Positions 1 through 9,252 of a stretch of DNA of 64,000 bases are shown piece after piece. Position numbers and translations under genes: made by a program. Position 1 is the stretch's first letter, and every line of letters begins with the position of its first letter. The notes beneath the pieces are model-generated. The model ran no database searches and had not been told where the DNA came from. It worked only from the letters and a program-made list of their open reading frames with translations. This stretch comes from CAIWHR01 sp035541655 (GTDB taxonomy: Bacteria; Pseudomonadota; Gammaproteobacteria; Burkholderiales; Casimicrobiaceae), in the NCBI GenBank assembly GCA_035541655.1, contig DATKMY010000147.1, positions 1 to 64,000 on the forward strand, in the 5' to 3' direction.

Positions 1-96
1 ATCGACTACCAGGAAGGCCTCGAGGGCGCGCAGTTCGTGATCAAGAACCCGAACGCGCAATCGACCTGCGGCTGCGGCTCGTCGTTTTCGGCCTAA
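1..96 (+). CDS. erpA: Iron-sulfur cluster insertion protein ErpA, C-terminal end
   Basis: Only the last 31 residues are in the window; the gene begins upstream. The visible tail ends in CGCGSSFSA, the A-type Fe-S carrier signature in which the two closely spaced cysteines (CGC) bind the cluster delivered to apoproteins. The preceding residues (GLEGAQFVIKNPNAQ) also fit ErpA/IscA. ErpA acts in the cytosol, passing Fe-S clusters to enzymes such as those of isoprenoid synthesis. ErpA rather than IscA or SufA is chosen from the FVIKNPNA..TCGCGSSFS wording, which is typical of betaproteobacterial ErpA. The stop is TAA at 94-96. Confidence 0.9.
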   Translation: MDYQEGLEGAQFVIKNPNAQSTCGCGSSFSA

Positions 97-373
97 AGCC
101 GGCTCACCATCGATGACAACGGGGCCCTCGCGGCCTCGTTGTTTTCTCGCACGCCAGCGTAGGCGATCGACTGCTCGGGCCGCGATGCAGGATGGCTCGC
201 GCGGCGCGCAGGCTGAGGGCGGTCGTGGCTCGGCCGTGTCGTCTACAACGCCGAGAGCGTCCGATGCTCGGGGCGGGGCGAACACCCCATCCGCGTTTTT
301 GCCCCTGTCCCCGATCAAAGGTTGGCACGATGTGTGCTACGTCTCGCTTGACCATGAATACGCAGGGGCCTCG

Positions 374-2074
374 ATGTTCGGCTTCTTGACTCCCGTACGC
401 AGCGACGCGAGCTATCCGCTGACCGACGCGGACGCGGCGCTATCGTATTGGCAGGCGCTGCCCAAAGACGACGCAATCGCCGCGCAAAGCGCGATATGCA
501 AGGTACTCGCGGAGCAGGTTCCGCGCGGAATCCCGAGCACCCACCGGCTGCAGGCGCTGCTCGTGCTCGATCAGCGCGCGCGCGCACTCGTCGACTCGCT
601 GCTCACGAACGAGGGCGGGGCGCGCCCTTCGGCCAAGACGACCGCGAGTCGCTCGTGGCAAGGCGCCTTCGAGCTTTGCAGGTCGTTCGGGCGCGCCTAC
701 GGCATGCTCGTGCGGTCGATTCGCGACAACGGCGAGTTCGAGAACCGGCGTGACTTGCAATCGCTCGTGCTGTTGCGCTTTTTCCGGCAGCGACAGCTCG
801 AGTTGCTGCTGAGACCGTTCACCGACGAGCGAGCTCCGGCCTTTGCCTGGAAAGAGATCCACGACGCCTACGTGCTCGCGCAATCGCGTTGGCTGCACCG
901 CGAGCCCATCCCTGTGAAGCGCGAGCAGTCGTCGGCCACGGTCGAAGTGCGCCTGGAGCGCGAGTATGTGGTCGTGCTCATGCAGGAATTGCTCAGCAGC
1001 GGGCAGTTCCCGCCGCACGAAGCGTCCTGGATAAATCGCCACCTCCCGCGATGGTGCCTCGCGATGACGCTCGTGCGCGACGAGTCCCCCGCGGGCGCGA
1101 ACCGATTCGTCGTCGATCCGGGAAGCGATGTCGGGCTCGTGCGGTCCAATGGCGAACCTGTGGAGACCTGGCTGCGCCTCGACATGACGCCGGTCCTCAA
1201 ATCGCTGAGCGCCCAGATCGCTTCGCTCCGCGACGCGACGGAGCGTCCGCCGCAAGGAAGCACGCTGAGGCGGGCGCGACAGCTCAAGGTATTGCAAAAA
1301 GTGAACGCGCTTTGCTCGGCGGAGCGTCCGGTCATCACGCGCCGCGGGGAGCGCAAGCCGACGGCGGTGACCGTCGAAGTCGCCGTCGGCCTGGTGGAAG
1401 TGCTGCGGCGCGTGCGCAACAGGCCGGAGGACGTCATTGCCGCTGTTCCGATTCCGTCGCCGCGGACCAGCGAGGGAGTCACGATCGGTGCATTCGGCGA
1501 TACGACGGGGCAAGGCGCCTATTCGGTGATGCAGTCTTCGACCGGCGCTCCGCTGCTGACGATGGTCGACCAGAGCGATTCCGGTTGCCGGTTGCAAGGG
1601 GCCGCGCTCATTTCGAATCCAGCGCTCCCCGGTGCGCTGATCGCATTCCGCGAGGACGCGACGCTGCCATGGAGTCTCGCCGTCGTGCGTCGCGCGAAGA
1701 AACGGCTCGCGGGCAGACGAATCGAGATCGGTGCCGAATACCTCGGCACCGGACCCCGCTGGGTAGTGATTGTCGTCGACGACTCGGCGGCGACGCCCGG
1801 AAATCCCGCCGAGCGCGAGGCGCCGCGCTTTGCCGGCCTCTATCTCCCAGAGAGCGACCAGCACCCGCTGCTGCCGATAAAAACGCTGGTGCTCCCGACG
1901 TGCGGGCTTTCGCCCGGCGATCGTCTGTCCGTGCGCTCGCGCAGATCGGTCTACACGGTCCGACTCAAGGAGCCGCTCGAAGAGCAGAGCGATTTCATTT
2001 GGTCGCCGTTCGAAATCCTGGATCGATGGGTGAAGGACGAACCCGCATCCGACCAAGCGGCGGAGAGTCGATAG
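374..2074 (+). CDS. Conserved betaproteobacterial protein of unknown function
   Basis: A soluble protein of about 566 residues without signal peptide or membrane segment. The reading frame is open further upstream to 113, but that part is low-complexity and arginine-rich; the ATG at 374 (MFGFLTPV) gives a natural N-terminus followed by a conserved-looking helical region (SYWQALPKDDAIAAQ). I recall related proteins of this length beside erpA in Burkholderiales, some labelled cyclic-di-GMP-binding, but I cannot see a clear PilZ RxxxR motif and do not assign that role. The C-terminus (about residues 430-560) looks beta-rich, with short hydrophobic strands. Function unknown. The 277 bases between erpA and this start hold no other gene I can support. 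Confidence 0.7.
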   Translation: MFGFLTPVRSDASYPLTDADAALSYWQALPKDDAIAAQSAICKVLAEQVPRGIPSTHRLQALLVLDQRARALVDSLLTNEGGARPSAKTTASRSWQGAFELCRSFGRAYGMLVRSIRDNGEFENRRDLQSLVLLRFFRQRQLELLLRPFTDERAPAFAWKEIHDAYVLAQSRWLHREPIPVKREQSSATVEVRLEREYVVVLMQELLSSGQFPPHEASWINRHLPRWCLAMTLVRDESPAGANRFVVDPGSDVGLVRSNGEPVETWLRLDMTPVLKSLSAQIASLRDATERPPQGSTLRRARQLKVLQKVNALCSAERPVITRRGERKPTAVTVEVAVGLVEVLRRVRNRPEDVIAAVPIPSPRTSEGVTIGAFGDTTGQGAYSVMQSSTGAPLLTMVDQSDSGCRLQGAALISNPALPGALIAFREDATLPWSLAVVRRAKKRLAGRRIEIGAEYLGTGPRWVVIVVDDSAATPGNPAEREAPRFAGLYLPESDQHPLLPIKTLVLPTCGLSPGDRLSVRSRRSVYTVRLKEPLEEQSDFIWSPFEILDRWVKDEPASDQAAESR

Positions 2075-2177
2075 GTCCACAGCCTCGGGACCGACGCCCG
2101 AAAGGCAAAGAGGGTAGCGGACCCGCTCGCCGCCCGCCCACTACCCGAGGGCGAGCGGTTCCCGCACCAGGTGCGCA

Positions 2178-2426
2178 TCAGTTGCCCGCCAGGCTCACGC
2201 GCTGCTGCAATTCCACCCGCTCGCGCAAGCACGCTTCACGCTCCGAAGCAGCGTCGCGCCCCGCGCAGGCGCGCTCGGCCGCAACCAGGCGTTCGAAGGG
2301 CAAGCCGCCGAGCAGGACGAGCTCGGTCACGCCGGCGAAGATGCCGACGGTGATGATGACGGCGAGCACCGCGGCCACGAAATGCGTGGCGAGGCTCGGT
2401 GGGGATGCGTCCGGATTCCTGTTCAT
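2178..2426 (-). CDS. Small single-span membrane protein, unknown function
   Basis: An 82-residue protein with one clear membrane segment at about residues 14-40 (FVAAVLAVIITVGIFAGVTE), followed by a short charged tail with two cysteines (residues about 54 and 66) that may lie outside the membrane. The ATG at 2426 follows a GAGGAGACG ribosome-binding site, which supports it as a real gene rather than a shadow. It converges with the unknown gene ending at 2074 and is divergent from the regulator at 2597. No family recognised. Confidence 0.6.
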   Translation of the reverse strand: MNRNPDASPPSLATHFVAAVLAVIITVGIFAGVTELVLLGGLPFERLVAAERACAGRDAASEREACLRERVELQQRVSLAGN

Positions 2427-2596
2427 CGATCGTCTCCTCGGGTTCCGCGGGAGTGCTTTCCGCGTCGATCCGTACGTTGCGCCTCGCCCGCCCCTTCAGT
2501 CCTTAAGGAGCCGCTGAAACGTTCTTAAAGGCGCGGGCGAGCCGCCCCACGGTGCCGGTGCCGGCGCTAGACTTCGTGCGAACGACGAAGGGAGCC

Positions 2597-5191
2597 ATGG
2601 ACACTCGAGCCGTAACGGAGGAGAGCAGCGCGACGCCGGCGCGACGCTTCGGCCGCTTCGAGCTGCGCCCGGGAGAGCGGGCGCTCCTTGCCGATGGCGC
2701 ACCGGTTGCGCTCGGCGCGCGCGCATTCGACGTGCTCGTGGCGCTGACCGAGCGTCCCGGCTCGCTCGTAACGAAAGACGACCTGCTCGCCACCGTCTGG
2801 CGCGGTGTCGTGGTCGAGGAGAACAACCTGCAGGTGCAGGTATCGACACTGCGCAAGATCCTCGGCCAGAGCGCGCTCGCGACGATCCCCGGGCGCGGTT
2901 ACCGATTCAATCTGTCCGTCGCCGTCGCGGATGCGGCCACTCCCGAACCGGCCGCCGCCCGGCAGGACGCAGCGTCGTCCGCGTCCATTGACGCGAGCGC
3001 AGCACACCCGCGTGGCAACCTGCCTGCGCGCACGCCTCGCCTCTACGGGCGCGCCGAAGACATCGATGCGATCGTCGAGCTGCTGAGCCAGCATCCCGTC
3101 GTCACCATCACGGGCCCCGGCGGCATCGGCAAGACGCAGGTCGCGCACGCCGCGGCGTCGCGCCTCGCCAGCGAGCGCGCGGCCGACTATCCCGACGGCG
3201 TCTGGTGGGTCGAGCTCGCCGCGCTCACCGACGGCGCGCTCGTTCCCACGGCCGCTGCGCAAACGATGGGGGTCCGGCTCCCGGGCGACCGTCCCACGGC
3301 GCTCGTGCTCCGATCGCAGCTCGCGACGCAGCGTGCGCTGCTGGTCCTCGACAACTGCGAGCACCTTGCCGACGCAGTGGCGGCGTTCGTCGACATCGTG
3401 ACGGCCGGCGCATCGCGCGTTGCGATCCTAGTCACGAGCCAGGAGACGCTGCGAGCCGCCGACGAGCACGTCTATCGTCTCGGCCCGCTGGCCGTGCCCG
3501 GCGCAGCGGACACCGAGGCGGCATCGCGCTACGGCGCGCTGCAGCTCTTCGAAGCGCGCGCGCAGGCCGTCGATCCGCGCTTCACGCTGAACGCTTCGAA
3601 TCTGCCGGCGGCGATCGAGATCTGCAGGCGCCTCGACGGGATTCCGCTCGCGATCGAGCTTGCCGCCGCGCGGCTGCCGCTTCTCGGCGCCGAGGGACTG
3701 CGCGCACGCCTCGACGAGCGCTTCAACCTGCTTACCGCCGGGTCGCGAGTCGTGTTGCGCCGCCATCAGACGCTGCGCGCGACACTCGAATGGAGCCATT
3801 CGCTGCTCACTGCCGACGAGCGCACCGTCTTCCGGCGCCTCGCGGTGTTCGCCGGCGGCTTCACGCTCGAGGCCGCGCAGCACGTCGCGAGCGACGAGCG
3901 CATCGACCGCTGGATCGCACTCGATCATCTGGGCGCGCTCGTCGACAAGTCGCTGGTCCTCGCCGAAGGCGATCCGATTCCGCGCTACCGGATGCTCGAG
4001 ACGACGCGCGCGTACGGCCTCGAGCGGCTTGCCGAATCGGGCGAAACGCAGCAGGCGCTCTTGCGCCATGCGCAGGCGCTGCTCGCGATCCTCGAGGCTT
4101 TCGACAGGGACGAATGGCAGTGGCGTGCCCGCGGTGACCGGGTGCCGGCGGCGCGAGCCGAGCTCGACAACCTGCGTGCGGCGCTCGATTGGGCGGGATC
4201 GACGGCCGAGAGCCAAGCGGTCGCGATCGAGCTCGCGGGTGTGTCGTATTGCGTCTGGTGGTCGTCGTACGACATGGCCGAAGGCCTCGCGCGCTGCCTC
4301 GAGCTCCGCGATTTCGTCGACGATGCCGTGCCCATGCCGGTCGCCGCACGCTTCTGGGACGCGACCGGAAAGCTCGCGCTGTATTCGTTCAGGCGCGAAG
4401 GTTACGACGCGGCGGTGCGCGCCGCGCGGCTGCATCGCGAACTCGGCAACGACCAGCGCTGCTTCGACGCGCTGATCTTCGCCACGGTGCAGGGAGCGCG
4501 CTTCGCGACCGTCGCCGAGATGGAAGGCTGGATCGCCGAGGCGGCGCAGCTCGAGCGTCCGGAGTGGCCCGCACGCCAGCGGGCAAGCCTCCAGTTCGCC
4601 CGCTGCTGGTGGTTCGCGCGCCAAGGCCGCCTCGAAGACGCGCTCGCCGCCGCGCAGCGCCAGTTCGCGATCTGTCGCGACGGCGACGCCGAGGTGGCGG
4701 CGCAGTTCTCCGTCTCCAACATAACGATCATGGAATTGCTGCTGGGGCGCTGGGAGGATGCGCTCGCCCACGCGCGCGCGGCGATCGAGCGGCTGCATGC
4801 GCTCGGTGCCGATGCCGGCGCCGGTCACCTCTATCAGAACGAGATGATCGCGCACATGATGCTGGGGCGCCTCGACGAGGCGTGGGTGGCGGCCCGGAGC
4901 GCCTATCCGCGTCTGCTGGGCGAGGGCGACGAATACCGGATGCTGCTCTCGCTCGCGCTGCTCAACGCGCGCGAAGGACGGCTCGACGTCGCGACGCGCA
5001 TCGTCGGCTTCGACAGCGCGCTCGGCGAACGGATCGGCGACGCCGTGAATATCTTCGGAGCGATGTATCGCAACGAGCTCGATCCGCTGCTCGCGCGCCT
5101 CTCCCCGGACGAGCGTGCACAGCTCGCAGCCGAGGGCGCGGCGCTCAGCGACGAGGACGTGTTCAGGCTCGCGTACGGCGACGAGCTCTAG
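2597..5191 (+). CDS. Winged-helix transcriptional regulator fused to an NB-ARC-like ATPase
   Basis: An 864-residue protein. Residues about 15-110 form an OmpR/PhoB-type winged helix (FDVLVALTERPGSLVTKDDLL ... TIPGRGYRF) with no receiver domain. A STAND/NB-ARC-like ATPase follows, with a P-loop GPGGIGKT starting at residue 173, a Walker B-like LLVLDNCEHL and a downstream GIPLAIELAAARL, the GLPLA-type motif of these ATPases. The C-terminal half is helical and alanine-rich, consistent with TPR-like repeats. Family members are cytoplasmic signal-integrating activators, often autoregulated or acting on a neighbouring operon, but no obvious target stands beside this one. The ATG at 2597 is chosen because the frame upstream lacks the domain and the ATG has a GAAGGGAGCC Shine-Dalgarno. 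Ligand and targets unknown. Confidence 0.85.
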   Translation: MDTRAVTEESSATPARRFGRFELRPGERALLADGAPVALGARAFDVLVALTERPGSLVTKDDLLATVWRGVVVEENNLQVQVSTLRKILGQSALATIPGRGYRFNLSVAVADAATPEPAAARQDAASSASIDASAAHPRGNLPARTPRLYGRAEDIDAIVELLSQHPVVTITGPGGIGKTQVAHAAASRLASERAADYPDGVWWVELAALTDGALVPTAAAQTMGVRLPGDRPTALVLRSQLATQRALLVLDNCEHLADAVAAFVDIVTAGASRVAILVTSQETLRAADEHVYRLGPLAVPGAADTEAASRYGALQLFEARAQAVDPRFTLNASNLPAAIEICRRLDGIPLAIELAAARLPLLGAEGLRARLDERFNLLTAGSRVVLRRHQTLRATLEWSHSLLTADERTVFRRLAVFAGGFTLEAAQHVASDERIDRWIALDHLGALVDKSLVLAEGDPIPRYRMLETTRAYGLERLAESGETQQALLRHAQALLAILEAFDRDEWQWRARGDRVPAARAELDNLRAALDWAGSTAESQAVAIELAGVSYCVWWSSYDMAEGLARCLELRDFVDDAVPMPVAARFWDATGKLALYSFRREGYDAAVRAARLHRELGNDQRCFDALIFATVQGARFATVAEMEGWIAEAAQLERPEWPARQRASLQFARCWWFARQGRLEDALAAAQRQFAICRDGDAEVAAQFSVSNITIMELLLGRWEDALAHARAAIERLHALGADAGAGHLYQNEMIAHMMLGRLDEAWVAARSAYPRLLGEGDEYRMLLSLALLNAREGRLDVATRIVGFDSALGERIGDAVNIFGAMYRNELDPLLARLSPDERAQLAAEGAALSDEDVFRLAYGDEL

Positions 5192-5221
5192 CAGCCGACG
5201 AGATGTCGGGTACGACAGGCA

Positions 5222-5283
5222 GCGCATGGCGTAAGCCGAAGGGCGCCCGGTTTTCGTGAAGCCCGGAGGCTTACGCCATGCGC
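5222..5283. repeat. 16-bp perfect inverted repeat between convergent genes
   Basis: The 16 bases at 5222-5237 (GCGCATGGCGTAAGCC) are repeated exactly as the reverse complement at 5268-5283, 30 bases apart. The spacer holds a smaller GC-rich partial hairpin (GGGCGCCCGG against GAAGCCCGG). It lies between the convergent ends of the ATPase regulator (5191) and anmK (5329). There is no T-run, so it is not a classical intrinsic terminator; it could be a REP-like intergenic palindrome or a bidirectional transcript-end structure. I saw no second copy in this window. Confidence 0.75.
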
Positions 5284-5328
5284 GGGCCCTACGGACCCGC
5301 GCGGCAACCCGTCGCCTCGAACCCTCGT

Positions 5329-6429
5329 TCAGCGCGGATAGATCGCGCCGAGCACCCGCAGTCCCCGCGCTCCGGTGACCTCGGGCAGATTCCCGGGACG
5401 ATGCGCGAGCGCCTCGCGCGCGAGCCAGGCGAACGCGAGCGCTTCGACGTGCTCGACGGCAACCCCCAGTGCCGCTGTCGTGCGGACAGCACGTGGCGCG
5501 AGCTCGCGCCCCAGCGCTTCCATCAGGGCGGCGTTCTTCGCACCGCCGCCGCAGACGAGCATCTCGGTCGCCTGCACGCAATGCGTGCGGATCGCGTCGG
5601 CGATCGCCCGCGCCGTCAATGCAACGAGCGTCGCCTGTACGTCGGCAGGCGCGATCGCGCGTCCGCCGAGCCTCGCATCCAGCCACCCGGCGTTGAAAAG
5701 GTCGCGACCGGTGCTCTTCGGCGGATTGCGCGCGAAATAGGGTTCGGCGAGGAGAGCCGCGAGCAGCGCCTCGTCGATCCTCCCCGATCGCGACCACGCG
5801 CCGTCGCGATCAAACGACGCCTTTCGGTGCCGCTCGTGCCACAGATCGAGGAGCGCGTTGCCGGGGCCCGTGTCGAAGCCGCGAACCGGCCCCTGCGGCG
5901 GAAGATCGGTGACGTTGGCGATGCCGCCAAGGTTGACCACGACGCGGTGCGCGCGGCTCCTGAACAGCGCCGCATGGAACGCAGGGACCAACGGCGCGCC
6001 TTGGCCGCCCGCCGCCACGTCGCGACTGCGGAAATCGGCGACGACGGTCACTCCGGCTCGCTCGGCAACCCGCGCGGGATTGTTGAGCTGCAGCGTCCAG
6101 CCCTCGTCCGGGCGATGCCTGACGGTCTGACCGTGAACGCCGGCGGCAATCACGTCGTCGGCGTCAAGGCCGGCTTCGGCCAGCGCGGCGAGGATCCCCG
6201 TCGCATAGACGTCGGCGAGCGCGCAGGCGGCGCGTGCGGAGCGCGCAAGCTCGTCGCTCGTGGCGCGCTGGAGCGCGAGGAGCTCGGTGCGCAGCTCCGG
6301 CGCGAAGGGAATGTGGGCGGCTACGAGCACGCGGCACGTGCCGCCAGCCGTCGGCGCGAAATCCGCGATCACCGCATCCACGCCGTCGAGGCTCGTCCCC
6401 GACATCACGCCCGCAACGATTTGGCGCAT
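5329..6429 (-). CDS. anmK: Anhydro-N-acetylmuramic acid kinase
   Basis: A 366-residue cytosolic kinase that cleaves and phosphorylates 1,6-anhydro-MurNAc to MurNAc-6-phosphate in peptidoglycan recycling. The N-terminus GVMSGTSLDGVD is the family's ATP-binding signature; VNLGGIANVTDLP, GFDTGPGNALLD and the C-terminal LVCGGGAKN are also diagnostic. The length matches the family (about 370). The frame is open 73 codons upstream, but the ATG at 6429 (MRQIVAGVMSG) fits the known N-terminus. It lies just downstream of an M23 peptidase on the same strand (20-base gap), the usual betaproteobacterial arrangement, so the two are probably one cell-wall operon. Confidence 0.96.
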   Translation of the reverse strand: MRQIVAGVMSGTSLDGVDAVIADFAPTAGGTCRVLVAAHIPFAPELRTELLALQRATSDELARSARAACALADVYATGILAALAEAGLDADDVIAAGVHGQTVRHRPDEGWTLQLNNPARVAERAGVTVVADFRSRDVAAGGQGAPLVPAFHAALFRSRAHRVVVNLGGIANVTDLPPQGPVRGFDTGPGNALLDLWHERHRKASFDRDGAWSRSGRIDEALLAALLAEPYFARNPPKSTGRDLFNAGWLDARLGGRAIAPADVQATLVALTARAIADAIRTHCVQATEMLVCGGGAKNAALMEALGRELAPRAVRTTAALGVAVEHVEALAFAWLAREALAHRPGNLPEVTGARGLRVLGAIYPR

Positions 6430-6449
6430 CGGGCGCCCGCGCGGCAGAC

Positions 6450-7793
6450 CTACTCGCCGCCGGCGACGAGCGTTCCTGCGATCTCCCGCGCCAGCGTGAG
6501 CTGCGCCGCGGCCGGAACGATGGTCTCGGCGAACGCGGCCTTCTGCGTCGAGGGCAGCGGGTCGCCGTTCGGCAGCGCGACGGTGAGCGGATTGCGCTGC
6601 TCGCCGTTCACGCGGAATTCGTAGTGCAGGTGCGGCCCCGTCGCCCATCCGGTCATCCCGACGTAGCCGATGACGTCGCCCTGCATCACCCGCGCGCCCT
6701 TCTTCACCTGCGGCGCAAAGCGCGACAGATGCGCGTAGAGCGTCGAGAACGCGCCGCGATGCTGGAGCTCGATCACGTTCCCGTATCCGTTCTGGGTGCC
6801 GGCGAAGACGACCCGGGCATCGGCCGTCGCGCGTACCGGCGTGCCGGTCGGCGCGGCATAGTCGACGCCCTTATGCGCCCGCCACGTGAGCAGGATCGGA
6901 TTAAAGCGCGCGACCGTGAACCCGGAGGTAACGCGCGAGAGCTCCATCGGCGTGCGCAGGAAGGCCTTCTTGAGCGGCGCGCCGTCCTCGGCGTAGTAAT
7001 TCTCGGTGCCGTCGTCCGATCGCCAGAGGAACGCGCGCAAGGTCCTGCCGCGATTCTCGAATTCGGCAGCGATGATGCGCCCGGGACTGACGGCCTCGCC
7101 GTCGACATAGCGCATTTCGTACACGACGGTGAAGCGGTCGCCGCGGCGCAGATCCTGGAGGAAGTCGATGTCGCCCCCGAAGACATCGGCGAGCTGCATC
7201 GTCACGAGGTCCGGAAGCGCGACCGAGTCCGCCGCGGCGAACAGCGACGACGTGATCTCGGCCGTTGCCATCTTCCACCGGATCTCTGTCGGTGCCGGCC
7301 CGGTCGTGGCAACGAGGCGCTCACCGTCGCGCGAGACCGCAAGCCGGTCGCCCTCGGCAGTGACGACGTGCAGCGAAATCAGTCGCCCGTCGGCATCGGT
7401 CTCGACGTTCAAGCCCTTGCCGGGCCGCAGCCGGTAGAGCGTCTTCGCGGCCGCGTTGGTCCGCAGGAACTCGAGCGCCATGGCGTCCTCGACGCCGAGC
7501 CGCGCGAGCGCGCTGCCGATCGTGTCGCCACGGCGAATCCGGTCGTAGTGCCAGTATCCGCCTGTCGGATTGCCTTCGACGACGGCCACCGACGGCAGTG
7601 GAAGTTCGAGGCGGACGGCCTGGGTGGGCACCGTCTCGAGGGTCGTTCCCGGGACCAGGCCGAAGGCGGCCACGCCCGACAGTCCGAACAAGAGCGCGAT
7701 GGCGACCCAGTAGCCGAGCGCAGAAGAGCCCACGCTGCGGGCAGCGGCGCTCGCTTCCCTCTGCGCTAGAATCTCGTGGTCGGGCGCGCTCAT
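6450..7793 (-). CDS. M23 family murein DD-endopeptidase (MepM/NlpD-like)
   Basis: A 447-residue envelope protein. A membrane anchor lies at about residues 25-45 (GYWVAIALLFGLSGVAAFGL). An OapA/LysM-like middle region with RRGDTIGSALARLG follows at about residues 85-100. The C-terminal LytM domain (about 310-405) keeps the zinc ligands in HKGVD and the HLHYEF box, with GYGNVIELQH between. Intact ligands imply an active peptidoglycan endopeptidase rather than a degenerate EnvC/NlpD activator. It is upstream of anmK on the same strand and divergent from tyrS, a conserved betaproteobacterial layout. The exact MepM or NlpD orthology is not settled by sequence alone. Confidence 0.92.
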   Translation of the reverse strand: MSAPDHEILAQREASAAARSVGSSALGYWVAIALLFGLSGVAAFGLVPGTTLETVPTQAVRLELPLPSVAVVEGNPTGGYWHYDRIRRGDTIGSALARLGVEDAMALEFLRTNAAAKTLYRLRPGKGLNVETDADGRLISLHVVTAEGDRLAVSRDGERLVATTGPAPTEIRWKMATAEITSSLFAAADSVALPDLVTMQLADVFGGDIDFLQDLRRGDRFTVVYEMRYVDGEAVSPGRIIAAEFENRGRTLRAFLWRSDDGTENYYAEDGAPLKKAFLRTPMELSRVTSGFTVARFNPILLTWRAHKGVDYAAPTGTPVRATADARVVFAGTQNGYGNVIELQHRGAFSTLYAHLSRFAPQVKKGARVMQGDVIGYVGMTGWATGPHLHYEFRVNGEQRNPLTVALPNGDPLPSTQKAAFAETIVPAAAQLTLAREIAGTLVAGGE

Positions 7794-7999
7794 CGTCTCG
7801 GGGATCGCGGGCAGGATTGGATTGGTATCCGAGGGTGGTTTTCGCCCGGCGGGCTTGGCATTGTACCAAGTCCTGCGGGAAGCAAGCAGGTATCCTACAA
7901 GCGGCCGAGCGACGCCCGTTTTCGCGCCTTTTCGACCGTTATCGACTCCGCGAAGGCCCTTCGCCCGGCCTAACCCACCCCCAGGAGCTTGAAGGGCGC

Positions 8000-9202
8000 A
8001 TGGCCCCCGATATCGAACACCAGCTTGCGGTCTTCCAGCGAGGCTCGGACGAGTTGTTGATCGCCTCCGAGCTCGTCCAGAAGCTCGGCCGGGGCAAGCC
8101 GCTCCGGGTGAAGGAGGGGTTCGACCCGACGCGCCCGGACCTCCACCTCGGCCACACGGTCCAGTTCAACAAGCTTCGCCAGCTCCAGGACCTCGGCCAT
8201 CACGTCATTTTCGTGATCGGCGACTTCACGGGGATGATCGGCGACCCGACGGGGCGCAACCTCACGCGCCCGCCGCTCTCGCGCGAGGAACTCGAGGCCA
8301 ACGCGAAGACGTACACCGACCAGGCGTTCCTGATCCTCGACCGCGAGCGGACCGAGATCGCCTTCAACTCGGCATGGCTATCGCCGCTCGGCGCCGACGG
8401 GATGATCAAGCTCGCGGCGAAGTACACGGTCGCGCGGATGCTCGAGCGCGACGATTTCGCGAAACGCTACCAGAAGGGACTGCCGATCGCGATCCACGAG
8501 TTCCTCTACCCGCTCGCACAAGGCTACGACTCCGTCGCGCTTCAGGCCGACATCGAGCTCGGCGGCACCGACCAGAAGTTCAACCTGCTCGTCGGCCGCG
8601 AGCTGCAGCGCCACTACGGCCAGGAGCCGCAGTGCATCCTGACGCTGCCGCTGCTCGAGGGGCTCGACGGCGTCAACAAGATGTCGAAGTCGCTCGACAA
8701 CTACGTCGGCATCACCGAGCCGCCGAACGAGATGTTCGGCAAGCTGATGTCGATTTCCGACGAGCTGATGTGGCGCTACTACGAGCTGCTGTCGTTTCGC
8801 CCGGAGAGCGACATTGCAAAGCTCCGCCGCGAGTGTCTCGACGGCCGCAACCCGCGCGACGCGAAAGTCGCGCTCGCGCTGGAGATCGTTGCGCGCTTCC
8901 ATGGAGGCGCTGCCGCCGATCGCGCGCTCGCGGAGTTCGAGGCGAGGTTCCGCCAGGGCGTGCTGCCGGAGGACATGCCGGAGGTGACGCTCGCGACGAG
9001 CGGAGCGGGCCTCCAGATCGCACAGCTCGCCAAGCGCGCTGGACTCGTCGAATCGACGTCCGAGGCGCTGCGCCTCATCGCCCAGCGCGGCCTGAAGGTC
9101 GACGGTGACGTCGTGTCGGACAAGGCGATCGCGATTCCCGCCGGCCGCACGGTCGTCGTGCAGGCCGGCAAGCGGAGGTTCGCGCGCGTAACGCTGACCT
9201 GA
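8000..9202 (+). CDS. tyrS: Tyrosine--tRNA ligase
   Basis: A 400-residue class I aminoacyl-tRNA synthetase that charges tRNA-Tyr in the cytosol. The HIGH-type motif reads HLGHTVQFNKL, and the KMSKS loop is intact (VNKMSKSLDN). Between them, AQGYDSVALQADIELGGTDQKFNLLVGR is the tyrosine-binding region. An S4 RNA-binding domain lies at the C-terminus (LRLIAQRGLKVDG). It belongs to the longer TyrS subtype common in beta- and gammaproteobacteria. The frame is open far upstream, but the ATG at 8000 gives the family N-terminus. The 206-base divergent region to the M23 peptidase (7794-7999) must hold both promoters; I see no convincing boxes. Confidence 0.97.
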   Translation: MAPDIEHQLAVFQRGSDELLIASELVQKLGRGKPLRVKEGFDPTRPDLHLGHTVQFNKLRQLQDLGHHVIFVIGDFTGMIGDPTGRNLTRPPLSREELEANAKTYTDQAFLILDRERTEIAFNSAWLSPLGADGMIKLAAKYTVARMLERDDFAKRYQKGLPIAIHEFLYPLAQGYDSVALQADIELGGTDQKFNLLVGRELQRHYGQEPQCILTLPLLEGLDGVNKMSKSLDNYVGITEPPNEMFGKLMSISDELMWRYYELLSFRPESDIAKLRRECLDGRNPRDAKVALALEIVARFHGGAAADRALAEFEARFRQGVLPEDMPEVTLATSGAGLQIAQLAKRAGLVESTSEALRLIAQRGLKVDGDVVSDKAIAIPAGRTVVVQAGKRRFARVTLT

Positions 9203-9252
9203 GCGGACTCGAGTCGGTCCTCGGCGAGGCGCCTGTGCCGCCGCGGTCCGGA

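Noticed and set aside
3428..5797. A 789-codon minus-strand open frame opposite the ATPase regulator
   Set aside because: Its translation is arginine-rich shadow sequence; the plus-strand gene has clear P-loop and winged-helix motifs.
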